From: Vibrio tritonius
Lineage (GTDB): Bacteria > Pseudomonadota > Gammaproteobacteria > Enterobacterales > Vibrionaceae
Direction of reading: 5' to 3'
DNA length: 64,000 bases
Assembly (NCBI RefSeq): GCF_001547935.1
Contig: NZ_AP014636.1
Coordinates: forward strand, 1,488,001-1,552,000
This document shows positions 9,858-18,793 of the stretch, piece after piece (the stretch's first letter is position 1; each line of letters begins with the position of its first letter). The notes beneath the pieces were generated by a model. It was given only the letters and a program-made list of their open reading frames with translations, ran no database searches and had not been told where the DNA came from. The translations under genes and the position numbers were made by a program.

Positions 9858-10391
9858 CTAAGAAACGCTAGACAGCGGTTGGTGACCTTCATCAAGGTGA
9901 ACAACATCCACCATATCATCACCAGAAACTTGGTACGCTTGACCAAATCCCTTCACATACAAGCCTTGATTAACCGTCAACTGATAGAGGGTAAAGTCTT
10001 TCAATTGGGAGAGGTTATCAATGATGTCACCAAAGCGAGCTTGCATCTGTCCAATTACTTGAACCCAAAGCGCTGTTTCACGTTCAACTAGCTGTGCGGT
10101 TGCATCAAAGGTCAGACGTTTGCGGGCGTAAATCTGCCCTGCTTCGCCTTCATCTTCAATCATCATCAGTGACACATTCGGATTCACATCTAAGTTACGT
10201 GCATGTTTCGCAATATGAGAAATCAGGACAAAGTAACCATGTTGATTTTGTACAAACGGCGCGTAGCTAACGTTAGGTCGTCCTTCGGCATCCACAGTGG
10301 CTAATTGCAGGGTGCGGCGCTCTTGGCGAAAGGCTTGAATCTCTGGCTCTAAGCGGCTTTGTAGTCGCTCCTGCTTTACTTTTGGATCCAT
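9858..10391 (-). CDS. hutZ: heme-degrading/heme utilisation protein HutZ
   Basis: A 177-residue cytoplasmic protein of the pyridoxamine-phosphate-oxidase-like split-barrel fold (RRTLQLATVDAEGRPNVSYAPFV at the start, written here in part). HutZ of V. cholerae binds heme and opens the ring to release iron. The C-terminus carries a histidine-rich VVHLDEGHQ; in V. cholerae a C-terminal histidine ligates heme, so this segment probably does the same. It is third in the minus-strand operon hutW-hutX-hutZ, three bases after the hutX stop codon. Length matches the family. Confidence 0.93.
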   Translation of the reverse strand: MDPKVKQERLQSRLEPEIQAFRQERRTLQLATVDAEGRPNVSYAPFVQNQHGYFVLISHIAKHARNLDVNPNVSLMMIEDEGEAGQIYARKRLTFDATAQLVERETALWVQVIGQMQARFGDIIDNLSQLKDFTLYQLTVNQGLYVKGFGQAYQVSGDDMVDVVHLDEGHQPLSSVS

Positions 10392-10394
10392 ACA

Positions 10395-10916
10395 CTATTC
10401 CTCATCTAATGACTGATATTTTTGTTTTAATTGAATAAATTTTTCTACTTGCTCTGGGAACAGACGACGCTGTTCATCACGCCCAAGATAGATTTTAAAA
10501 ATCGAATCCCCTTGTTTCGAGAAAAACCCAAAGTAGTGGCTCTCCTTACCCATGAATGGGCGACTTAACAAAGCGATATAAGCCATCGCATCCAATTTCA
10601 AATGGCCGTAAAGCTGCCCTTCCTCGCCCATCAAATTGTAGTAACCGCGAGCAACTTTCCCGCGTGGTAACGGTGCTTTAACTTCGAAAATAGAGCCACC
10701 AGATTGGACAATAACCGTTACCGGGCCCCACTGAGCAATGGTTTCCAGTAAAGATTGAGCTTCTTTAGCTGGCATAACCGACACCATTTCGTGCGGGAAA
10801 GCACAAACGACGTCATATTCACTGACCCCAAGGCGAATCGCCATGTCTCCAGGCAGCAAATTGGGCTCATCCGTCATCAGTTGGGTGATTTTTTGCCGTA
10901 ATACTTGCATGGTCAT
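10395..10916 (-). CDS. hutX: heme carrier protein HutX
   Basis: A 173-residue cytoplasmic protein of the HutX/HugX/ChuX family, which carries heme to HutZ. Family segments are visible: WGPVTVIVQSGGSIFEVKAP, KVARGYYNLMG, HGHLKLDAMAYIALLSRPF-type (here YGHLKLDAM) and SHYFGFFSKQGDSIFKIYLG. It sits between hutW and hutZ with gaps of only 12 and 3 bases, so the three are one transcript. The start MTMQ has two possible ATGs two codons apart. Confidence 0.93.
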   Translation of the reverse strand: MTMQVLRQKITQLMTDEPNLLPGDMAIRLGVSEYDVVCAFPHEMVSVMPAKEAQSLLETIAQWGPVTVIVQSGGSIFEVKAPLPRGKVARGYYNLMGEEGQLYGHLKLDAMAYIALLSRPFMGKESHYFGFFSKQGDSIFKIYLGRDEQRRLFPEQVEKFIQLKQKYQSLDEE

Positions 10917-10928
10917 TTCCTTTTAGGA

Positions 10929-12290
10929 TTATGCGATTTTTAATTTCTCTGTCTGATGTGACAGCACTTCAATACAGGCCTGAGCTAATGTCACAGACCA
11001 AAAACGACCGGCCAACGTCGCAACAATGTAATCCGGCTCAATCGTGACTAATCCTAGGTTTTGCCAGCGTTCAAACAGGGGGGTTAGATACTCAAAAGCG
11101 TCTTCTAATCCAAGAGTTTGATAATCTGAACGACGTAATACTCCAGCATCGAAACCCGATTTTAGCGTCGCAAACATAGGTTCTAGTGGGTGCTGACTAA
11201 ACATCATCGCGATGGGCATCTGCTTCGCTTCCATCGCTTCCATGTATTTATCCAGTTGGCGATGCTGCATTAAGGTGTAGCCACCCAAATTACCACCAGC
11301 GCCACATCCAATCGGTAATACCTCAGCGTATGTTTTTGCCAAGCTGTTGTACTGACTGCGCTCGCGGTTGTCTCTCGCCCAGTGGTTCACACTCAAGGTT
11401 TTTAAATGGTGCTTATCGAAGAACTCCACGCCCAAAGCAAACATGCTCGCTTTATAAGGTGTGGTAGCGGGGGCTGGTAAACGTCCTTTTTCCACCAAAT
11501 TGAGCATAGGCGCATCACCGCCAACCATCAGCTGATACAAGTCGATGCCATGTGCACCAGTAGCCATGTAATCTTGGAGGTCTTGTTCAAAAATATCCAA
11601 GGTTTGATGAGGTAAACCGTATAGTAAGTCAATCACAATCGGCGCCAGTTGAGTGGAACTCAAATCAGTGAGGCGCTCCAATACCGTTTCACGCTCATCA
11701 AGGCGTTTCGCCGCGCGTCGAACTTGCGTATTAAAGCTCTGTACACCAAAGGAGAAGCGATTGAAACCACCCGCTAGCGCTTTGTAAAAGGTCTCGTCGC
11801 TAAAGCGATTAATCCGCCCTTCTAGGGTAATTTCGCAATCTCCCGTGAGAGGAAAATGAGAACGAATCAGTTCGCCTAGCTGCTGAATTTGATCCGCACT
11901 TAGATCGGTCGGAGTTCCACCCCCGACATACACTGCATGAAACTCACCAGCTTGAGTCCAAGGCAAGGCCGCCTTGAGCTTAATTTCGCTGACAAGAGCA
12001 GCAAAATAGCGATCTACTAACTGACGGCTAGCTGCGTTTTGGAAAAAGTTGCAAAAAGTACAACGTACCCGACAAAACGGAATGTGAATATAGAGACAGC
12101 GCTGGCGCGAAGACGCTATAGCTCCTGATTCTTGAGTGATATTTTGCCAAACTGTACCTTGTTGTGGCGGTGCAACAGGTCGGACGCCACCAGCAGCGTG
12201 AGCACCACGCTTGGCAGTAAAGGCAAAACGTAACGGATCTTCCGTATCCTGACCAATCACATGTTGGTCAAAAAGGCTTAAGTCGAGCAT
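10929..12290 (-). CDS. hutW: radical SAM heme utilisation protein HutW
   Basis: A 453-residue radical SAM enzyme of the HemN-like HutW/ChuW group. The Fe-S motif CRVRCTFC (C-x3-C-x2-C) lies at about residues 73-80 within YIHIPFCRVRCTFCNFF, followed by GGGTPTDLS. ChuW, its relative, opens the heme ring anaerobically; the role of HutW in vibrios is less clear. First gene of the hutWXZ operon, divergent from hutBCD across a 200-bp region with Fur-like sequence. Confidence 0.92.
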   Translation of the reverse strand: MLDLSLFDQHVIGQDTEDPLRFAFTAKRGAHAAGGVRPVAPPQQGTVWQNITQESGAIASSRQRCLYIHIPFCRVRCTFCNFFQNAASRQLVDRYFAALVSEIKLKAALPWTQAGEFHAVYVGGGTPTDLSADQIQQLGELIRSHFPLTGDCEITLEGRINRFSDETFYKALAGGFNRFSFGVQSFNTQVRRAAKRLDERETVLERLTDLSSTQLAPIVIDLLYGLPHQTLDIFEQDLQDYMATGAHGIDLYQLMVGGDAPMLNLVEKGRLPAPATTPYKASMFALGVEFFDKHHLKTLSVNHWARDNRERSQYNSLAKTYAEVLPIGCGAGGNLGGYTLMQHRQLDKYMEAMEAKQMPIAMMFSQHPLEPMFATLKSGFDAGVLRRSDYQTLGLEDAFEYLTPLFERWQNLGLVTIEPDYIVATLAGRFWSVTLAQACIEVLSHQTEKLKIA

Positions 12291-12356
12291 AACGATATCT
12301 CAGGCAAGGGCAGTAAACTGCCATGAAAAGCAGATGTAAGGATCATAAATAGATGC

Positions 12357-12376
12357 AAATGAGAATGCAATTGATA
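12357..12376. promoter_or_regulatory. Fur-box-like sequence between hutW and hutB
   Basis: AAATGAGAATGCAATTGATA contains repeated NATWAT-like hexamers, and ATAATTGATCTTAT overlaps its right end. It sits in the divergent control region of two heme operons, where Fur control is known in V. cholerae. The match to the 19-bp consensus is imperfect, so the exact site is uncertain. Confidence 0.5.
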
Positions 12377-12491
12377 ATTGATCTTATTTAGATAATGTCA
12401 GATACTCTCTCTTTCATTCAGTGCGTTCAATTTCGCCCTGAGTATGTTGTCGACCAGAACGCCTCATCACCGATAATTTAAGAGATAAATA

Positions 12492-13343
12492 ATGAAAGTC
12501 ACCTTCCACCCAGCCCTGATCGTTTCGTTATGTGCGAGCTTTTTTGCCCCCAGCCTTATGGCTCAAGAACGCATAGTAAGTGCCGGCAGTGCCGTTACCG
12601 AACTGATCCTCGATTTAGGTGATAAACAAGATTTGGTTGGGGTGGATGTGACCAGTATTAACCGCGATACCGCCCAACTTCCTCACATTGGTTACCATCG
12701 TCAGTTGGCAACCGAAGGCATTTTAGCACTCCAACCTACCCAGCTTATTGGCTCAACTGAAATGGGGCCAGACACCACACTCAATCAGCTACGCCAAGCT
12801 GGCGTCAAAGTCACCGTATTAGACACAGGTAATACTAGCCAAGGGTTAATTGATCGTATCGTTCAATTGGGCAAAGTACTCCACAAAGAAGAACAGGCGA
12901 ACCAGCTTAAACAGCAAGTCATCCAAACCTTAGCCCAATTGCAATCAGGTACCCCAACTCAAAAGAAGAAGGTGTTGTTTGTATTAATTCATGAGGGCCG
13001 AGCAGCGAATGTCGCTGGTAGTGGTACAGTCCCAGACGCAATTATCTCCTTAGCAGGTGCCGTCAACCCTGCCGCCGATGCCGTTCAATCATATAAACCT
13101 CTTTCCAAAGAGGCGCTTATTGAAATGCAGCCAGATGTGGTGCTAGTCAGCGGTCGCAGTTTTGCACAAATGGGCGGCGCTGACGCGATTTTAAAAGCGT
13201 TACCTACGTTGGCTGCAACGCCTGCAGGTATCCATAAACGGATTTATACCATTGATGGCCACGCACTTGTTGGTGGATTGGGCCTTAATAGCCTTAAACA
13301 AGCGGTCGCGCTGCAAAAACAACTGTACCTTGAGGCCAACTAA
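12492..13343 (+). CDS. hutB: heme ABC transporter periplasmic binding protein HutB
   Basis: A 283-residue protein with a Sec signal peptide (cleavage after about residue 24, SLMAQER). It is a BtuF-like class III binding protein (RIVSAGSAVTELILDLG, ALQPTQLIGSTEMGPD, EMQPDVVLVSG). It takes heme in the periplasm and docks with HutCD. First gene of hutBCD. In V. cholerae tonB1-exbB1-exbD1 lie between the divergent promoter and hutB; here hutB comes directly after the promoter region. Confidence 0.9.
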   Translation: MKVTFHPALIVSLCASFFAPSLMAQERIVSAGSAVTELILDLGDKQDLVGVDVTSINRDTAQLPHIGYHRQLATEGILALQPTQLIGSTEMGPDTTLNQLRQAGVKVTVLDTGNTSQGLIDRIVQLGKVLHKEEQANQLKQQVIQTLAQLQSGTPTQKKKVLFVLIHEGRAANVAGSGTVPDAIISLAGAVNPAADAVQSYKPLSKEALIEMQPDVVLVSGRSFAQMGGADAILKALPTLAATPAGIHKRIYTIDGHALVGGLGLNSLKQAVALQKQLYLEAN

Positions 13344-13345
13344 TC

Positions 13346-14377
13346 GTGCTGCGTTCAGCCCCTTTACCGCTCATCATAGTCAGCATGGTGTTATTGCTTG
13401 CAGTGTTGATGATCTCATCAATCACCGTTGGCCCTATGGACATTACGTTCGCCACCAGCTTAAACACGCTATTGTTTCCTTCAGCAAACATCAGTCAACC
13501 GGTGGATTTGGTGATTCACACAGTGCGGCTCCCACGCACTCTATTGTGTGTGTTGGTTGGTGCTATTTTAGCCCTATGCGGCACGGTCATGCAGGGGCTG
13601 TTTCGTAACCCACTGGCAGAGCCTGGCATTATTGGCGTTTCTTCGGGGGCATCACTTGGCGCAGCCTGTGCCATAGTCATTTTTGGCAGTAGCAGCTTTA
13701 TTCCCTCTTGGTTAGTATCCACTTTGCTTCCAGTATGCGCTTTTCTTGGCGGCGCATTGACCACCGTTATCGTCTACCGGCTGGGGACAGCACGTCACGG
13801 CACATCGATCACGATTATGTTACTGGCAGGCATTGCCGTGAGCGCATTAAGTGGCGCCGCCATTGGTTATCTCAATTACGCGGCAGATGATCAAATGCTG
13901 CGTGATCTTACCCTTTGGTCAATGGGATCATTGGCGGGTGCAACGTGGCACAACATTGTGTTATGCGCCGTTGTATTGTTACTGTTACTCGGCTTTTTCA
14001 TCTGGAGAGCTCGCGCGCTAAATGCCCTTTTGCTAGGAGAGACCGAAGCGAAATACCTTGGCATTGCCGTCCAACCACTAAAACGTGAGCTTATTTTGCT
14101 CAGTGCTATTGGTGTTGGCGTAACGGTAAGTGCCGCGGGACTTATCGGATTTGTAGGTTTAGTTGTGCCACATTTAGGTCGCATGCTCGTTGGCCCAGAC
14201 CATCGCAATCTTATTCCGGTATCAACATGCCTTGGTGCTCTGCTGCTCACCGTAGCGGACATGGTTGCTCGGGTCGCAGTTGCCCCCGCTGAATTGCCAA
14301 TTGGCATTATTACGGCTTTGGTTGGCGCGCCTTTCTTCCTTTATCTTTTGCTTCAACAAAAAGGACGCACCCTGTGA
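13346..14377 (+). CDS. hutC: heme ABC transporter permease HutC
   Basis: A 343-residue FecCD-family permease with about ten membrane segments. The conserved motifs RLPRTLLCVLVGAILALCG, FRNPLAEPGIIGVSSGASLG and AGLIGFVGLVVPHLGRMLVG (the coupling region for the ATPase) are all present. It starts with GTG at 13346, two bases after the hutB stop, and its stop overlaps the GTG of hutD (GTGA), which means translational coupling. Confidence 0.93.
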   Translation: MLRSAPLPLIIVSMVLLLAVLMISSITVGPMDITFATSLNTLLFPSANISQPVDLVIHTVRLPRTLLCVLVGAILALCGTVMQGLFRNPLAEPGIIGVSSGASLGAACAIVIFGSSSFIPSWLVSTLLPVCAFLGGALTTVIVYRLGTARHGTSITIMLLAGIAVSALSGAAIGYLNYAADDQMLRDLTLWSMGSLAGATWHNIVLCAVVLLLLLGFFIWRARALNALLLGETEAKYLGIAVQPLKRELILLSAIGVGVTVSAAGLIGFVGLVVPHLGRMLVGPDHRNLIPVSTCLGALLLTVADMVARVAVAPAELPIGIITALVGAPFFLYLLLQQKGRTL

Positions 14378-15150
14378 ATTCTGTTTGTGCCCTTACGGTC
14401 GCCCAACTCTCCTACACGTTGGCTGGCAAGTCGCTACTGCAAGATATTTCTTTTGAGTTAGAACGAGGTGAATTGACGGTATTACTTGGCCCCAATGGAG
14501 CAGGGAAAAGTACCCTATTGAAATGCCTTGCTGGTGAACAACTCGCGACAGGCGAAATCCACTATTTTGGACAAAAAGAGTGGTCTGCGAATAAACTTGC
14601 TCAACATATGGCACTATTACCGCAGCAAAGCACACTTAGCTTTCCTTTTACCGCGCAAGAAGTGATTGAACTTGGCTCGACTCCGCTTGCTCTCTCTCGC
14701 AAAGAGTGTCGCCAACAAGCGCAGCATTACAGCGAGCTTACTCACACGCAGCATTTACGTTCTCGCCTTTACCCGACCTTATCTGGGGGAGAAAAACAGC
14801 GTATTCATATGGCGCGCGTCCTGCTGCAACTGCACCAAGCTGAGCAACAAGCCATTCTGCTGCTTGATGAGCCAACGTCTGCTCTCGACCCAGAACACCA
14901 ACATCAAACATTACGCTTAGCTCACCAGTTGGCCCATGAACAGAATTATTGCGTGGTGGTGGTGTTGCATGATCTCAATTTGGCGGCTCAATATGGTGAC
15001 CGTTTATTGACCTTACATCAGGGGCGTATTTTTCAGCAAGGCACTCCTTGGCAGGTGTTAACACCAGAAACCATAGAAGCACTTTATGGCTATCACACCC
15101 AAATTATCGCGCACCCTACCATGGGGCATCCGGTTGTTCTGCCGCTTTAG
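14374..15150 (+). CDS. hutD: heme ABC transporter ATP-binding protein HutD
   Basis: A 258-residue ATPase of the FepC/HmuV type. Walker A is GPNGAGKST (about residues 38-46), the signature is LSGGEKQR (about 137), and Walker B with catalytic glutamate is AILLLDEPTSALD (about 160-172); VVVLHDLNLA holds the switch histidine. It drives heme import through HutC. GTG start overlaps the hutC stop. A strong terminator follows. Confidence 0.93.
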   Translation: MNSVCALTVAQLSYTLAGKSLLQDISFELERGELTVLLGPNGAGKSTLLKCLAGEQLATGEIHYFGQKEWSANKLAQHMALLPQQSTLSFPFTAQEVIELGSTPLALSRKECRQQAQHYSELTHTQHLRSRLYPTLSGGEKQRIHMARVLLQLHQAEQQAILLLDEPTSALDPEHQHQTLRLAHQLAHEQNYCVVVVLHDLNLAAQYGDRLLTLHQGRIFQQGTPWQVLTPETIEALYGYHTQIIAHPTMGHPVVLPL

Positions 15151-15173
15151 GCGGCAATGCGACCAACAAAGAA

Positions 15174-15213
15174 AAGAGGCTTACGCTATGTGTCGTAAGC
15201 CTCTTCAATTTTT
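15174..15213 (+). terminator. terminator of hutBCD
   Basis: AAGAGGCTTACG-8 nt-CGTAAGCCTCTT, a perfect 12-bp stem, then CAATTTTTTG. It closes the heme import operon. Confidence 0.85.
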
Positions 15214-15299
15214 GCTTGTAGCTAAGTCGTCTTTTCTAGCTATCGCGCTGCCCCGCGTAACCATAACCTATAATTAAGGTATGTGACTAAAAATAAGGA

Positions 15300-15764
15300 C
15301 TAAGCATTGCTCATTACTACCAGTGATTTACCAATCAGTCGCTCGATTTGGCTATCACACCCTTCACCGAAATTTTGCTTAGTGAGCTTATATAAACGCT
15401 CTAAGGCATGATGAGAAAATTCATTGGCGCGCTCTGCCGTTACAATATGATGAAAAAGCAAACGCAAAATGGCCAAAAACTCTGAATTTTTCAGCGCTGA
15501 ACTCCAGCTTTCACTAAATACCTCAATACCTTGGTTAAATTCCAGGTGAGTTACCATCATCTTGAAAATGCGGTTATCTAAGGCTGATGCAAAATCCGTT
15601 TTTTTTGGGAAGTGGTGGCTAATCCCGGTACGTGAAATCCCTGTTTGCTGGCTCAAAGTGGTATATGACATCTTGTCATAACCCAGCCTAATTAATTGAT
15701 CCACTACAGCATCCATGATCTTTTGGATCGTGACTTCAGTATCTTCTTTACTACGTTTTGGCAT
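15300..15764 (-). CDS. TetR/AcrR-family transcriptional regulator
   Basis: A 154-residue protein with an N-terminal TetR helix-turn-helix (about residues 12-58: YTTLSQQTGISRTGISHHFPKK), shorter in its C-terminal ligand domain than usual (about 190). It converges on hutD. V. cholerae also has a TetR-type regulator beside its hut cluster, so the neighbour relationship seems conserved; whether it senses heme or iron is not known. A 480-bp leader separates it from the next gene. Confidence 0.85.
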   Translation of the reverse strand: MPKRSKEDTEVTIQKIMDAVVDQLIRLGYDKMSYTTLSQQTGISRTGISHHFPKKTDFASALDNRIFKMMVTHLEFNQGIEVFSESWSSALKNSEFLAILRLLFHHIVTAERANEFSHHALERLYKLTKQNFGEGCDSQIERLIGKSLVVMSNA

Positions 15765-16244
15765 CTTATGGGCTCTACTTATATATCTTTAAAAATTACC
15801 GAAAAAACATAATCACAAATACTTAACTCCCATGAATATTTCTAGTCAACATGGATTAGTGAAATATGCGCTCAGTTACACATAAAAAGCGTTATCAACT
15901 CACTTTGTTACAAATGTGTCAATAAATCTAATTGAATAGCATGTCCTTTAAGGGGACACATACTGTTACTTTGCACATTTATGAAAAAATCATCCATTAG
16001 AAAGAGTTATGAGTGTTTCTGTTTTATACCGATTTTGTGTTACACAGATAATATGTGCCAATATATCGGTCGTCTCGTTACTGATACATTGATAAACATC
16101 ACATTATAAGAAACCAGTCTCGTATTGGAAGCTTTTATTTACCTGATGAATGACGGTAAACCAAGTTGATTAACTGAGGGTTTAATTTGGCTTATTTAGG
16201 GATGAGCGGTAAAATACCCTTGTTTTTTGTATGAGGATAACGAG
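15765..16244. other. intergenic region between tetR and the YfcZ-family gene
   Basis: About 480 bases of AT-rich DNA with no supported gene. It must contain two divergent promoters. The only notable elements are TGTCC-tttaag-GGGACA at about 15942-15958 and the odd palindrome TGTGTTACACA near 16035. I assign no function to either. Confidence 0.4.
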
Positions 16245-16547
16245 ATGAGTAACGAAAGCTGCGTAGAAAAAGAAGTATGTGAAGCCTGTGGTTGCGCTGG
16301 CGAAATGGGCTACGTCATCGGTGAAGGTGACGAAGTTGCAGAAGTGTCAATCTTTGGCGAAAGCAAAGATGTCCTCCTCGGCGAATTTGAAAAGTATGTC
16401 CTGCTAGCTCAACAAGTGAATAAAAACGTTGAACATGAAATTTCTCCACTCGCTGACGATGCGAAAGAGCTTCACGCTCGTTTCAAATTCGAAGTAAGTG
16501 CAGAAAAAATCATCTTCGAACTTCGTTCTCGTTCACTCGCTAAATAA
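16245..16547 (+). CDS. YfcZ/YiiS family (DUF406) protein
   Basis: A 100-residue cytoplasmic protein of the YfcZ/YiiS (DUF406) family, whose function is unknown. The cysteine cluster CVEKEVCEACGCAGEMG near the N-terminus and the acidic middle are family features. I start it at ATG 16245 (MSNESC), with GAGG at 16232-16235 upstream, rather than at TTG 16227, which would include the ribosome site in the coding part. Single gene ending at a clear terminator. Confidence 0.85.
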   Translation: MSNESCVEKEVCEACGCAGEMGYVIGEGDEVAEVSIFGESKDVLLGEFEKYVLLAQQVNKNVEHEISPLADDAKELHARFKFEVSAEKIIFELRSRSLAK

Positions 16548-16627
16548 GATTTCTTACGCTTCTAGCGTCATATCAAATAGGTATTGGAGAGGGAAGCTCA
16601 GCCCCCATTCCACAACGAACACGAGTT

Positions 16628-16653
16628 AAAGCGAGCCATTGCTCGCTTTTTTG
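16628..16653 (+). terminator. rho-independent terminator
   Basis: AAAGCGAGC-CATT-GCTCGCTTT followed by TTTT, a perfect 9-bp stem after the DUF406 gene. Confidence 0.85.
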
Positions 16654-16667
16654 TATTAAGCTTATAA

Positions 16668-16736
16668 CCGTCATTGAGCTTGACCTGTACTCGTTGATGA
16701 AGCTCTGAAGTCTGCATCTTGAGGTCATTTAGGTAT
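16668..16736. repeat. MITE-like family, right half copy
   Basis: These 69 bp match 465-534 of the full element with only a few differences (CCGTCATTGAGCTTGACCTG... to the terminal repeat ending GGTATA). The left half is absent. It lies directly upstream of the secreted repeat protein gene and could supply or disrupt its promoter. Confidence 0.7.
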
Positions 16737-16816
16737 ATAATTTTTCTAAATAGCTTGTACCGCTATGTAACTGATACTATCAATACCAACGCAAAAATAA
16801 GCAGAGAATCGTAGGC

Positions 16817-17416
16817 ATGTTACGTAACTTACTGATGATCATAATGATGTGTGGCACTCTATCAGCCTACGCAGTACCTCTCGATCAAAATCACCTACTG
16901 AATTATCTCGATAATTACGGCAATTTAGATTTACGTAATAAACCGTTCACAGGTCTCCCTCCAGGGCTAGAGATTAAAGGCAATCTAAATATCGCCAATT
17001 CCCCTATGAAAAAGTTGCCGGATGGTATTCAGATACTAGGCAGTTTAGATGCCTCTAACAGCGCTTTGGTAAAAGTAGCCAAAAGTGTGACGATTCGTGG
17101 TTATGCGAACCTATTAGGCAGCAAAATAACTAACTGGCCACGTGGCATCAAAGTCGGTGGTTATCTTAACTTTACCGACACCCCATTGATGCGCTTGCCA
17201 CCCCGCTTAAAAGTCAAAGGGGATTTAAGTGTCATTCGTACACCATTAACCGAATTACCTGATAGGTTGGTTGTCGATGGCAACCTCTATATCGGAGGCT
17301 CAAAAATCACGACTTTCCCACCCAATCTCACCGTGAAGGGCAATATCTATCTTGGTGGTAATCGTATCAGCCAATGGCCAACCAATTTAGTCCTTGGGGG
17401 AGCTGTCGCTCCCTAA
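16817..17416 (+). CDS. secreted protein of 20-residue leucine-rich-like repeats
   Basis: A 199-residue protein with a signal peptide (about 1-19, ending SAYA). The rest is about seven tandem repeats of 20 residues with the pattern GxLxLxxSxIxxLPxxLxVK (for example GNLYIGGSKITTFPPNLTVK). The regular G, I/L, LP and V positions predict a right-handed or LRR-like solenoid that would present one flat binding face. I do not recognise a named family beyond this repeat type, which occurs in scattered bacterial and phage proteins. No anchor or enzyme domain is visible, so a periplasmic or released binding protein is possible. GAGAATCGTAGGC precedes the ATG. Confidence 0.75.
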   Translation: MLRNLLMIIMMCGTLSAYAVPLDQNHLLNYLDNYGNLDLRNKPFTGLPPGLEIKGNLNIANSPMKKLPDGIQILGSLDASNSALVKVAKSVTIRGYANLLGSKITNWPRGIKVGGYLNFTDTPLMRLPPRLKVKGDLSVIRTPLTELPDRLVVDGNLYIGGSKITTFPPNLTVKGNIYLGGNRISQWPTNLVLGGAVAP

Positions 17417-17427
17417 TTGACACGCAT

Positions 17428-17460
17428 AAAAAAAGGAGAAATAGTCTTTCTCCTTTTTTA
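17428..17460. terminator. bidirectional terminator
   Basis: AAAAAAGGAGAAA-tagtc-TTTCTCCTTTTTT sits between convergent genes and can serve both. Confidence 0.8.
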
Positions 17461-17504
17461 ATCACAAAGCTAAATCACGCCAATTAACTTATATTTTTAA
17501 CCGA

Positions 17505-18626
17505 TTAACTTAGATTACGAACCGGGTTGGCATAGCTATCAAGCAAATACTTGTGTGCATCTTTTGGCAATTCAGCCAATTTGTTAGCAAGTACTGCCTT
17601 AACCTCTGGCGTGATGTCATCGTGATGTTCACCGGCAGCCAGCAAGTTAATAGGATAGAGTTTGTAATGATCATGGATTTGGCGGTCAATTTCTTGAGCT
17701 AATGCTTCTGGCGTTTCAAACCCCTGATCAATCACATCACCAAACGCCACATGAATACGGCCTTTGTCACCCACGATACCTTGAATAATGCTCTCGATAT
17801 CCTCAAACTCACCTTTCTCATAAGCGCCTTTGGTCGCTTTTTCGTAAAGTTCGCGAGCTTTAGCAATATCACAAGGATCGTTCTCGTAAGAGATTGACAC
17901 AGGTACGATTTTTAGCATGCGAGTGTAATCGGCAAAATCGATCTTTTGCTTACGACCTTCAACATGGAACATTTTCAAAATCGCAGGATCGGTAAAGTCA
18001 TTACCGTCTTTCGCACGACCTTCTTTTTGTGCAATCCAAATAGAGTTATTGGTATCTAACGAGTGCTTAATGTACGCAGAAAGTGTCCCTAACGCTTTCA
18101 TCATTTCACGCGGCCCTTTTGCCGAACGCTTCACAATGAAACTTTTGTTCAACTTCATTAATTCAGTAGCACAAGGCTTGCGCAGCAAGTTATCGCCAAT
18201 GGCGATACGTACAGTGCGGTGACCATGGGTATACAGTCCATAGTTCACCAAAGCTGGATCCATCGCAATATCACGGTGGTTAGAGATAAATAGATAAGCG
18301 GTGTTTTTGTCTAATTTATCCAGTCCTGTGTAGGTCACACCTTTAGTGGTGTGCTCTAAACTCAGATCCATGTACTTCTTTACTTCCATCTGGATTGCAT
18401 CCACAGAAGTCAATTTTGCCCATTTAAATTTTAAATACGCTTTAACGAACGGGCTCATTAAAGATTTTACCCAACTAGGTTGGCGCTCGAAACGATGTTG
18501 TAATATTGCAGAGATAAACTCTTCATCGTTAATCAGCCTGCTAATCGCAGCAGGTATTTCATCGTCATGGTAAGGACGAATTTCAGCATAAGGATCTTGT
18601 GTTGTCGTTGTCATTGTTTTGTACAT
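17505..18626 (-). CDS. PlsC-type 1-acylglycerol-3-phosphate acyltransferase family protein
   Basis: A 373-residue protein with the acyltransferase block I motif NHRDIAMDP (about residue 116, H-x4-D) and block III-like IWIAQKEGRAKDG (about 198). It would transfer an acyl chain to a lysophospholipid or related acceptor. It is larger than PlsC (about 245), has no obvious membrane helices, and lacks a thioesterase or ligase domain; the substrate is therefore uncertain. Three possible starts lie within 15 bases (TTG 18629, ATG 18626, ATG 18614) and none has a strong ribosome site. Converges on the repeat-protein gene. Confidence 0.75.
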   Translation of the reverse strand: MYKTMTTTTQDPYAEIRPYHDDEIPAAISRLINDEEFISAILQHRFERQPSWVKSLMSPFVKAYLKFKWAKLTSVDAIQMEVKKYMDLSLEHTTKGVTYTGLDKLDKNTAYLFISNHRDIAMDPALVNYGLYTHGHRTVRIAIGDNLLRKPCATELMKLNKSFIVKRSAKGPREMMKALGTLSAYIKHSLDTNNSIWIAQKEGRAKDGNDFTDPAILKMFHVEGRKQKIDFADYTRMLKIVPVSISYENDPCDIAKARELYEKATKGAYEKGEFEDIESIIQGIVGDKGRIHVAFGDVIDQGFETPEALAQEIDRQIHDHYKLYPINLLAAGEHHDDITPEVKAVLANKLAELPKDAHKYLLDSYANPVRNLS

Positions 18627-18793
18627 CAAATAAAAAGCTGGCTTATTCTACGCGTACTCATCATTACTCGCAGCTATCATAAGCCTATAAATTCACAGGT
18701 CTGACCAGAATAGGAAACCAACGGTAACAGTTCAAGTTGGCTTTTTTCATCAGAAACGGTAATCTTAGCGCCCTTAATTCCACGAGGTACCCT

